A stretch of DNA of 64,000 nucleotides from Centropus unirufus. Its lineage: Eukaryota > Chordata > Aves > Cuculiformes > Centropidae. A program made the translations under genes and the position numbers. Shown here one piece after another: positions 38,004 through 46,816 of the stretch. The notes under the pieces were generated by a model, which saw only the letters and a list, made by a program, of their open reading frames with translations, searched no databases and was not told the origin of the DNA. Positions within the stretch are counted from its first letter, which is position 1. The number at the start of each line of letters is the position of its first letter. The stretch spans positions 333,432 through 397,431 of the forward strand of contig VYZI01000385.1 in assembly GCA_013397695.1 (NCBI GenBank), written 5' to 3'.

Positions 38004-38054
38004 CAGAGTTTCTTGGTATCGGAACGCTTTTGTTGGAGAGACATCCCCAGTCAT
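38004..38054 (-). CDS. CLCN1: CLCN1 coding exon 1 (start codon, residues 1-17)
   Basis: Seventeen codons encode MTGDVSPTKAFRYQETL and end at a canonical donor CTG|GTGAGT. RYQETL joined to LYGQY of the next exon matches the conserved QYEQTLMYGRY-type segment at the start of ClC-1/ClC-2 proteins. The ATG at 38054-38052 is chosen because an in-frame TGA stands 36 bases upstream (38093-38091), no other in-frame ATG lies between, and there is a G at -3. The 5' UTR continues to the right of 38054; its length and the transcription start cannot be read directly. A second frame through this exon is also open upstream but resembles nothing known. Confidence 0.85.
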
Positions 38055-38300
38055 ATCCCCAGAGACAACGTCCTGCAGAGTAGGGGCTGTTCAGGGCAAT
38101 ATCTTCCCGTCTCCTTGACACGGGGAAATCATGGAGTGAAAGGCTGCAGCTAAAATCCTCCTGAGCACCCTGAGAGAGAAGGTTACTGGTGAGGGAAATA
38201 CAGAGAGGGAGAGTGTAACCAGAGACTCCCTGCCCCCTCCTGTTCAGTCTGTGCTCAGACTGAGCACAGCGCTTCCCTGCTTTAATATTTCTGCTGCCCT
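38055..38300 (-). promoter_or_regulatory. CLCN1: Putative CLCN1 5' UTR and core promoter region
   Basis: Sequence just upstream of the CLCN1 start codon. It includes an in-frame stop at 38093-38091, a possible upstream acceptor (CTCTCTCAG ending at about 38171), a 21-bp palindrome at 38249-38269, and a TATA-like AATATTAAAG at about 38281-38290. If the TATA-like box is used, transcription would start near 38250-38260. I see no clear MEF2 or E-box cluster of the kind expected for a muscle gene. The assignment is inference from position only. Confidence 0.4.
38249..38269. repeat. 21-bp palindrome upstream of CLCN1
   Basis: CTGTGCTCAG and CTGAGCACAG are exact inverse complements separated by a single A. 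The half-site CTGAGCAC occurs once more at 38161-38168, between the palindrome and the start codon. It is shaped like a homodimer binding site but matches no consensus I can name with confidence. Confidence 0.75.
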
Positions 38301-38770
38301 GGCACCGGGACAGCTCAGTAAATTAACAGGAGGTAAAGTTTCCCTCTCCTCTCTCAGGCAGTATCCTTTTCTGCATTTGGAAGGGTTCAATTGTGGGACC
38401 ATAGAAAGAGAGTGGGCTAATGACAGGGGAAGACTTGGGAAGAAGAGCATGGAAATAAAAAAAATGCCAACATTAGCGATAAGAGAAACATCCTGCAAAC
38501 TGAGCAGAATTATTCCTTCAACTTCTTTCAGGGACAACTTTGTGAAGTGTTACCATCTGAGAAGGCAAATCTCCTAGCAGGCCTTAGGAGACTTATTCCT
38601 TACATAAATGACATGGTGTGCTCACCTTTAACGTTTTTCTTACAGCATACCTATTACTGCCGGTTCCCTACCCACAATACCTCAGTACTAACAAACAGCC
38701 TTTCTCACAGCCTTTGTACCTTCATGAAGCCTCATCCACTGGCATGATCAACACTCCGTATCTTCTTCAT

Positions 38771-39413
38771 AGAGAATCACAAAGTGGTTGAGGTTGGAAG
38801 GGACCTCTGGAAGTCATCTGGTCCAACTCTCCTGCTCAAACAGGGCCACCAAGAACCAGTTGCTGAAGACCATGTCCAGACAACTTCTGGATATCTCCAA
38901 AAACGGAGATCCTGAAGCCTTTCTTGGCAGCCTGCTGCAGTGCTTGGTCTCTCTCACAGTAAAATTGTGTTTCCTGACGTTCAAATGGAAGCTCCTGTGT
39001 TTCAGCTGTGCCCATTGTCTCTTGTCCTTTAATTGGGTACCACGGAAATGAGCCTGGCTCCACCCCTTTTGCATCCTCCCTTCAGACCCTGTTGAGCCTT
39101 TCCTTCTCCAGGCTGGAGTCGCAGCTCTCTCCACCTTTTCTCATATGTGAGGTGCTACAGTCCCTTTATCATCTTTGTGCCCCCCGCCCATTGGACTCTT
39201 CCCAGTGTGTCCACAGCTCTCTTGTATGCAGGAGCCCAGAACTGACACAGGACTCCAGATGCAGTCTTGTAAGAGCTGAGTAAAGGGGAAGGATCACTCT
39301 CCTTGACCCGCTGGCAACACCTCTCCTAATGCATCCCAGGATACCACTAGCTGCCTGTGCTAAAAAGGCATATTGCTGTCTTGTGTTCAGCTTGGTGTCC
39401 ACCAGGTTTCAAC
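38771..39413 (-). mobile_element. CR1 LINE 3' fragment
   Basis: The plus strand starts AGAGAATCACAAAGTGGTTG and runs antisense through the CR1 3' region (GAGGTTGGAAGGGACCTCTG, ACCATGTCCAGACAAC) into the end of the reverse transcriptase. On the minus strand that region carries QAASGILGCIRRGVAS and LPLYSALTRLHLESCV. It is truncated at about 39413. Confidence 0.9.
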
Positions 39414-40238
39414 TCTTAGTGATTTTTTCCCACTTTTCTTCTAACATTTTCCTATCATTCTCAAAAGTGAATTTCATGTTTTGAAACATTTTGTGACAGA
39501 AACACCAGAAGAATGTTACTCTAACATCTCTATATATGTAATCTAATTCCTGAGAAGCATCCTGAAAAGTTATCATATTTTCTTCTTGTGTTAATACTTC
39601 TTTTTCTGAATCTCTGACTAAAAATTAATTGGGAATATAAAAAACAACGAAAATGTTGCACTTAAGCAAATTTGTTATACCTAAAACCAGTCAAAGCTGC
39701 TCATCAGCACAGTCAAGAAGGGTTTGTGTGATGTTGGGGATCCTGAAACACCAGTGGGGTCTGTGCGACTATGCAGAACTTGTTAAAGGAAAAGGGTTGG
39801 AGAAGAATAAAGTGGGAAGTAGAAAGGGGTTGGTTTTGTGAAAACCAAGGCTAGTCTGTGTGCTTGTCTGACTGAGTGCTGCTGCTGATCATCATTCTAT
39901 CCTATGTTCTTATTAAATGTTTCCTTAACTAATCTCACGATCCCATGTGCTATAATGCTGAAGTGCCAGCAGTTGGTAGGTCTGGCATGAGTGAATTAGG
40001 GGTCAGCAATTGCACTCAGACCAGGGAGGTAGGGGCTCTGGGACTGAGAAGCACGCAACTGGGGCAAGTGGGGTCTCACCATCAGTAGCTGGTGTGGCCA
40101 TAGCTCTCTAGATCATCTTTTTGGGTGCCCAGTTTTCGCTACAGGTGTCTCACAGGTATTCCTGCGTGAAGCAACTTGGTGCCAGCAACTGGAGTCAGAT
40201 CAGGGGTGTAAGCACCCGAAGCCTATGGTGGTGACAAC
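39414..40238. other. Intergenic stretch with possible LTR-retrotransposon remnant (part 1)
   Basis: From about 39690 to 40238 the sequence is unlike its surroundings: a GT-rich block, CTTATTAAATGTTTCC near 39910 resembling an LTR polyadenylation region, and two similar GTGCCAGCA segments (about 39963 and 40171). It may continue beyond the nested CR1 at 41200-41640. No coding sequence is seen. Confidence is low. Confidence 0.3.
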
Positions 40239-41200
40239 AGAATCACTAGGTTGGAAAAGACCTCTGAGATCATCGAGTCCAATCGCTCCTGTCTGCCACA
40301 AAACTATATCCCCAAGTATCTCATGTACACATCTTTTAAATACATCCAGGGATGGTGATTCCACCACCTCCCTGGGCAGCCTGTTCCAGCAACAGATGAC
40401 CCTTTCAGTGAAAAACTTCTTCCTAGTCTCCAACCTGAACCTCCCCTGGCACAGCTTGAGGCCATTCCCCCTTGTCCTATCACTTGGGAGAAGACCAGCA
40501 CCCACCTCTCAACAATCTCCTTTCAGCTAATTGCAAGCAGTGATAAGTTCCCCCCTCAGCCTCCTCTTCTCCAGGCTAAACAACCCCAGTTCCCTCAGCT
40601 GCTCCTCATAAGACTTGAAGGGGCTGGAGAACACGAACTTCATTGCCCTTCTCTGGACATACTCCAGCTCCTCAATGTCCTTCTTGTAGTGAGGAGCCCA
40701 GAACTGAACACAGGATTTGAGGTGCAGCCTCACCAGTGCGGAGTCCAGGGGCAGAATCACCTCCCAGGACCTGCTGGCCACGCTGTTTCTGGGACAGGCC
40801 CAGATGCCACAGGGCCTCACCAGTGCGGAGTCCAGGGGCAGAACCACCCCCCTGGACCTGCTGGCCACGCTCTTTCTGATACAGGCCAAGATGCCATTGG
40901 CCTTCTTGGCCACCTGGGCACACTGCTGGCTCATGCTCATTCAGTTGTTAACCAGCACCCCCAGGTCCTTCTCCTCCAGGCAGCTTTCCAGCCACTCTTC
41001 CCCAAGCCTGTAGAACAGCACAGGGCTGTTGTGTTCCAAGTGCAAGACCCAGCATTTGGCCTTGTTGAACCTAATCCCATTGGTCTCAGCCCATTGGTCC
41101 GGGCTGTCCAGATTCCTTTGAAGAGCATCCCTACCCTCAAGCAGATAAACACTTCCTCCCAGGTTAGTGTGATCTGAAGACTTGCCAAGTACATTCAAGT
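40239..41200 (-). mobile_element. CR1 LINE with internal 87-bp tandem duplication
   Basis: Antisense on the plus strand from AATCACTAGGTTGGAAAAGA through the 3' region to the reverse transcriptase, 5'-truncated near 41200. On the minus strand the pieces read GRDALQRNLDSPDQWAET, CLEEKDLGVLVNN and LPLDSALVRLHLKSC. A segment encoding the SVASR..LPLDSALVR region is duplicated (40728-40814 and 40815-40901). It interrupts the LTR-like repeat on either side, suggesting later insertion. Confidence 0.92.
40728..40901. repeat. Two-copy direct tandem repeat, 87-bp unit, within CR1
   Basis: Both copies begin CCTCACCAGTGCGGAGTCCA and stay aligned through 'ctgctggccacgct'. The differences are scattered substitutions, with a matching period of 87 bases. 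Other CR1 copies in the window have this segment once. Confidence 0.85.
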
Positions 41201-41640
41201 GGGTTGGTACCTGCTCCAGCTTCTAGGATGGGACCAGTGCATATCCTGGGTGCAGTGGCTTTAGGGACCAGCCTGAGCAAGGTGAAGTGGGGGTATCAGG
41301 ACCATTTGGAACAGGACGGTGAGTCATAGCCTTTGAGCTTAGTGACAGCTGCTGTGGGGTCCCAGCCTTCCCCAAACCTGTGATGCATGCATGTCATTTG
41401 GTGGTAAACATCAATCTGGATTAACCAGCAAGTATGAGGCCCTGGATCTGGTCAGTAGGACCCCTGATCATGAGGTGCCTGTATGATGAATACACAAGTG
41501 CACCTGTTTGCTAGCAAACATCAAACTGGACTAATCAGCAGGTAGCACAAAAAGTAGCCCAAAATCTGGGCAGGAATATGGGACAGGTGGAGGTCCATGC
41601 TTTGCAGACTTAATAGATCCATGAAAGTGTTTTCACTGCA
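41201..41640. other. Possible LTR-retrotransposon remnant (part 2), with 110-base-spaced direct repeats
   Basis: Two 34-base direct repeats (41401-41434 and 41511-41544) share AAACATCAA.CTGGA.TAA.CAGCA. The rest is GC-moderate sequence of the same texture as 39690-40238. This could be the other half of an LTR element split by the CR1. I could not assign a family. Confidence 0.3.
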
Positions 41641-44600
41641 CAACTTTAATCTTTACTCACCAAGGAAGAGGAAGGGGAGGCAGCTGTCTATATTTATGCT
41701 TTGAGTCCTGGTACACTTAAGCCAGGAGCTGGTAAAGGCTTCACCTTATCTATTGTGATTTGTTTAGCCAGACGCATCAGTGTGCTCCATGTGTTTCTGT
41801 TTTCCAGATGTCCTTGCAGCCTTGCTACCGTTTGAACCTGTAAACTGAAAATCAGCCTGGGATGAAAAGCCAGCGGTTTCTGGGCTGGGCAGGAGGAATA
41901 TCCAAACCACAGAGCTGCTAATGGCAGTGGCAGCTTAGAACATTCCTGAACTGTTTACATCTATGGCACATCAATTTAGAAAAGTTGAGTCTAGACCAAG
42001 CCTGACGACCGTGACCGTTTCCCCCTCACCTTTTGTGTCACTTTACAAGTGACTGAATACTAACATCTAGCTAGTTTGTGTTTTTTCTTTACAACACAAA
42101 CACATCAGATCTTAATCTAAACGTTTTCTCAATGCAGCTGATGCTCACCTTTGTCAAAGCATGGTTTCTGTGAGAGGTGGTCCCCTCATATTGCAGCTGA
42201 AAATTAGAACTTTTAGGAGTGACAAAGGAAAGAAATAAAAAGCCTAATAACTCAAATTACTGTTTTTTAAGTCTTAAGTTACAGAAGTCTGAATGAAACT
42301 GAGCTTTTTGAAAGATGTAGTGAATTATGCAGATGTCATCTTAATAATTTGTGCACACAGGTGTAACAGGTTATGCAAAACTAGTCTGGAGACTGAGTTA
42401 TACCTGACAGTGTACCAAACAGAGATGGATGGAAACAAAAGAATATCAAAACTTCCCAAGAGAGAATTCTCAAGTAGAATTGTCAAAAGCAGTAACACTA
42501 GGCCAAATTGCATTGAGTAGGACTGTGTACCCATGCCTAGTGAAACAGCTTCACCACTGAACACAAACAGCTGCTGAACCTGTGACAATGGTAGATTCGA
42601 ACTTCTCTGGAGATTCTTCATTCCTTTCCTTAAAAGAAACTGGTTGCTATGTACATATAATGACATCATGACTGTGCAGTGAAGATGATCTTGCATCTGA
42701 AAATACATTTCACAATGACAAATCAGGAAACAAAACTAGTTTAGAATTATTACAATTGAATGCATTTAATGAATTGCTCTGCTAATGAATGCAATGATTT
42801 TCATGAATGTAAAATACCTCGTCTTCATCCTGTTTACTGTCTTCACTCATTGCCCTATGAAAGAGAACTTCTGACTTGTTTGGTTTTGAGCCAAAATGTA
42901 AACTTACCACTTTCCAGCCATCCCAGTTATTAAATTCCTAAAGCTATGCTAATAGGTCAAAAATGGTTTTGATTAAAACACAGACACCTTGTTAACTTCA
43001 TCTTCTGTACTACTGAGAATACTTTCTGCACAGGTAGATGTTGGTATAATTCCACTGATGATGTTACTACTATATTCCCTGCACCAGAATCTGGTATTAT
43101 TATTTTAAAAACAATGTGCACTCTCCATTATAAATAGAGACAGGAAACACCCTTCTTATTGTCAGAGATGAGACAGAGTAAATGGCAACCTCTCAGAGCT
43201 TTTACCTTCCCACTGGCTTTTTCCCAGGTGCATTAACTGGTTTCAGCTTCCCTTCCCAGCAACTGGATCATTGCTGGTCTGTGAAGGCGGAGCGCAAAGT
43301 TGTGTTGATTCTGTGCTCTGCAGCTGCTCGCAGTTACCAGTCTCAGGCATTACAGGTCAAGGCCTTTGGGCATCCCCTGGCATTCATTTCCACACAGCTC
43401 TCAGCCCCTGTATTTCCCCCCACTTCAAAGATCTTTCCTCACGCTAGTATTTAATTCTTTTTTCTGGTCCCTTCTTCCTTTCAAAACTACTCCTTTCTTT
43501 CAGGAACCCTTCTTTTTGGCACCAAATAATTTGAAACGCCAGTTCCACATTTTTTCCAGTCTAGATACTTCATGTGCTAAAACACAGCGGCCTCCCAGTT
43601 GGTGGTTTTGTCTCATATATCTTTTTTTTTTTTAGAGTGTATTACCTTTAGTTTAGTTCAGGTGTTATTGAAATTCACAAGCAGTCCATACCGGCTACAG
43701 CTACCAAGTAGTAGGCTTCTGCCTGAGAGTTCAGAAGTGTCTCTGGAGATGAAATCTCAAGAAATTCTGCAGAACTTTCTTTACACAGAAGGTCAACTCC
43801 TGCACAGAAGTATAACTTAAAATGGATGACATTGCCCAGATTAATCAAACAAGAATTCTTTATTTTGACAGCTAAAGGCAGTAAAATACAAGTATAAAAA
43901 GTGTAGATATGAAAGTGGCAGTGATAATGCAACCTGATGCAATCCTACAGAAATCTAATCAGAGTGGACTGCTTCATCAGTATCTGCAAAATATTGCACT
44001 ATTTCAAAGAGGCAGAATTCAGGAAGAAAATATTTATACTCCAGGGACAGCCCCTAGCCTGGTATCTTAAACATCAGAGTAAGGCACCAATTGGCAAGTA
44101 TGATTCTTGTCCTGTTTATCACATGTTGTAACATGAGTGCAAGATGCACATTAGTGCTGCACCTTTGTCAGCTGGTGGAAACAGCCTTCATTTTCCTAGG
44201 CAGAACAGTATAAAATCACATACCTAGTTTTCCAGCTTCCATCCATATCCTTTTGTGCTTCCTATTCATAATTCTACCCTTAAAAAAATATTTTAAAAGC
44301 CACACTTACATAAAAAAGTAAGACAGGAACTATGCCATCTTACTTGTACAAAATGGAGAAAGTGGAGACTCAAGTGAACATATTATACTCCATACGTAAC
44401 CCAATATATCAGGATTTAGGCCCTACCACAAAGAGAGAAGAGAACAATGTTATCTCCCATGTCACATCAAATAGGATTAACTGCAACTGGACACAGGAAA
44501 GAGACAAATTACAGCATGAAGAGACTCCGTAGGAAGGTTCCAGAAGTGATGGATTATGCCACAACATTTCTTATTGACCAGCTGAAATGACACTTTGCAA

Positions 44601-45386
44601 AGAATATTAGCTAAACAAACAGCCTTAGGTTATCATGGCTGAAAAAAAGAAAACTCACATAACATGGCAATAATGTGAAACTTCCCTTTCACTTAAAAGG
44701 GAAACACACTTAAAAGGGAAACAAACTGCAGTTATAAATAATCCAAGCAATATGCTTAGACTATAAAGAGCTGCCTTGAATATTTTCATTCATTAAACAA
44801 AAACTAAAAAAGCCTTTTGTACAAAGCTGTAGGGTTTAGGGATTCAGTTGTACAGTACAATTTATAGTCCTGAGAAGTTGGTGGAGTGAATGTTATGCCT
44901 GTTGTGACACACAGTTACTATGGCAAACAAATTCCTCAAAAGTAATACTCCATGCCGTTCCTCACTCCTGAGACTAAGGGGAGCTAATCTAGATGAGCTA
45001 GATTCAAGTCTATTTCTTGGGCAGTTTATGGAGGCTCACTAGTCTGTATGAGAAGCCCTGGATCTTTTGCTAATAACTTGGGATGTCTAGTAGTTCTCTT
45101 GATAACATGGCTACAAAAGGCATGTGCAAAAGTAGACCTCTAGGTGATCAAGATGAATAGAAAAGTGACAAGTACTGAAAATAACAACCTTCCATTTTAG
45201 GGAGGGGAAGGACTCTCCTTTGCAAGGAAGCCCTTTACTACTACACACAGGAGCCGACTGTCCTGCATGAAGAACCAGGCAGAAAGTACTTTGAGATTTT
45301 AAAACACAAGCATGAGATAAGAAGCATTTTATGCATAATCTTCCCCTCAAAAAGGGCTTAATTTTTTAAAAACCCTGTATGAATAG
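41641..45386. other. Intergenic region between CASP2 and CLCN1
   Basis: I see no exon, mobile element or RNA gene that I can support here. It contains short T and A runs (for example 43620-43633) and chance open frames up to 127 codons. The region belongs to CASP2 downstream and CLCN1 upstream flanks. Confidence 0.5.
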
Positions 45387-45392
45387 TTTATT
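45387..45392 (-). terminator. CASP2: Candidate CASP2 polyadenylation signal AATAAA
   Basis: AATAAA on the minus strand, 334 bases downstream of the CASP2 stop codon and the first such hexamer I find. Use would give a short 3' UTR of about 350-360 bases. Longer UTRs with later signals cannot be excluded. Confidence 0.45.
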
Positions 45393-45725
45393 TCCCTTTT
45401 CACATTCACTTTGCTTACAAATGTCTTTATGTCTCCTCCAAAGGATGCTCCCATTTCTTCCCAGTTCCAGTGTCGATCCTCTTTCCATCAATTTCTATAC
45501 ATATGGAATAAATCAGGATATTAGAATTTTATACCCTAAACTGAATCAGATTGCAGAGTTGCTAGATTATATTAGAAAAAGACATCAAGAATTGGACTGG
45601 ACAAATAGAAACAAGCATTCCTTGCTTGTGCATGTGAAGTCACAGCTCATAAGAATGAAAATGTAGATATCCATACTCAAAGTTCAGTTTTGGCAAGCAT
45701 CTCTCTTCCAACAGAGCTGACAAGG

Positions 45726-45860
45726 TTATTTTCCTGACAGATAGCCGGGAAACAAGTAAAGGTCCCGACAGAGCGTGCTAGAATATTCTGACATTTCCTT
45801 GCAGCGATGAAATTCTGTGCCTGGGGCATAGCCTTCTCGTTGCTTGATTTGTCCATTTAC
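45726..45860 (-). CDS. CASP2: CASP2 coding exon 10 (residues 383-426 and stop)
   Basis: Acceptor TCTCATCTAG. It encodes VNGQIKQREGYAPGTEFHRC, KEMSEYSSTLCRDLYLFPG and a short tail YLSGK, and then TAA. YAPGTEFHRCKEMSEY is highly conserved. The residue equivalent to human Cys436 at the dimer interface is Ser409 (EYSS instead of EYCS). The last five residues differ from the human tail. Confidence 0.96.
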   Translation of the reverse strand, partial: VNGQIKQREGYAPGTEFHRCKEMSEYSSTLCRDLYLFPGYLSGK

Positions 45861-46465
45861 CTAGATGAGAGATTAAAAAAATAAAATGACTGGAAGGATT
45901 AAGACAGAAGTAAGAAAGATGTCATTGCTTTCTATACTCGTAGATTATTCTGTTTAGCTTATTAAGTAGCCCCCCGTGTATTGCCTTTCTAAATTACAAA
46001 AAGTATAACAAACTAAGATGCAGTTTCACAGCAGCTCAGGTTGCTGTGGTTATACTGTTGTCTTCACTCCCACTTCCCCCATTTTCTGAATTTGCCTTCA
46101 TGTGAGTGCAAGCACTTGTGCAGGTACGTGGTGAGCCAGTATAGGGAATTAATCCATCTGAAAAAAGTGATTTCCACAGAAAAAAAGTAAGTCCTGTCAA
46201 GTCAGATTAATTCTTCCCATAAGTTCACTGTGTGACCACATAAGTGAAATGGAAGGAGCCAAAAGAAATGGCATTTTTACTTTTGATAAACTGCTGTGGA
46301 ACTGTAAAAGAATATACACACCTAAAAGAGGAAAGTAGTAATGACTTTGCTACAAACAAGACAAAACCAATTGCTCTCATAGTAGATTAATCCTAGCAAT
46401 TTAAAGCACTGGAAGTCTCTTCAGAAACCAAGTAAGTGTAGGAGAGGAAAGACACTCCAGCTCAC
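45861..46465 (-). other. CASP2 intron 9
   Basis: A 605-base intron with canonical ends. Nothing recognisable inside. Confidence 0.6.
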
Positions 46466-46575
46466 CTTCACCAACATGTCAGCAACATGAGTGTCTCGAG
46501 AGTCCTCTGCAAACACCGTGGTGAGAGCCTCAATATACCAGGATCCACGCTTGGTGTTTCGCATGGCTGCAGTGC
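46466..46575 (-). CDS. CASP2: CASP2 coding exon 9 (residues 347-382, small subunit)
   Basis: Acceptor GTTTCTTCTCAG, donor AAG|GTGAGC. It encodes TAAMRNTKRGSWYIEALTTV and FAEDSRDTHVADMLVK. RNTKRGSWYIEAL forms the substrate-binding wall of the small subunit. It is in phase with both neighbours. Confidence 0.97.
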
Positions 46576-46666
46576 CTGAGAAGAAACTGTGTATGATGAA
46601 GTTTCTGGAAAACATGGACACATAAAATATCCTTATGCTCTAACAATAAGGACCTCTCCCCAGTAC

Positions 46667-46816
46667 CTTTCAGACAAGCATATCCACAGATCATATCAGA
46701 GCATGTAGGCAGACGAAGCTTGAGATTTTCTTCCTCATTTGCATTGCTTTCCTCACAGCCTGAGGAATTTGACCATTCTTTCCCATCTCTTTGATCCACT
46801 CCCCGGTCTGTCTCAT
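46667..46816 (-). CDS. CASP2: CASP2 coding exon 8 (residues 296-346, inter-subunit linker and start of small subunit)
   Basis: Acceptor ATTGCCCCACAG, donor AAAG|GTACTG. It encodes DETDRGVDQRDGKEW, then GCEESNANEEENLKLRLP and CSDMICGYACLK. DQRD-G keeps Asp306, equivalent to the first human linker cleavage site (Asp333). The position of the second human site (Asp347) is Asn320 here. The small subunit begins before KLRLP. Confidence 0.96.

Larger units (their letters stand above)
1..38054 (-). other. CLCN1: CLCN1 gene span, partial (coding exons 1-7; later exons lie left of the window)
   Basis: CLCN1 encodes ClC-1, the homodimeric voltage-gated chloride channel of the skeletal muscle membrane that sets resting chloride conductance. 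Seven minus-strand coding exons at 38004-38054, 10458-10608, 9800-9931, 8146-8274, 7906-8039, 7486-7563 and 2181-2259 join in phase to 754 coding bases (251 codons plus one base). The joined protein runs from a cytoplasmic N-terminus through the first membrane helices, with GSGIP (Ser156) and GKEGP (gating Glu199). These residues correspond to human Ser189 and Glu232: both are offset by 33, so the N-terminus is 33 residues shorter. ClC-2 was considered, but HYSKCQDC before the first helix is ClC-1-like, and the CASP2 neighbour settles it. Intron 1 is 27.4 kb. Confidence 0.95.

Noticed and set aside
38004..38171. Alternative open frame through the CLCN1 first exon (GAQEDFSCSLSLHDF..)
   Set aside because: It has no similarity to chloride channels, and its join to exon 2 would break the reading frame, whereas the RYQETL frame joins correctly.
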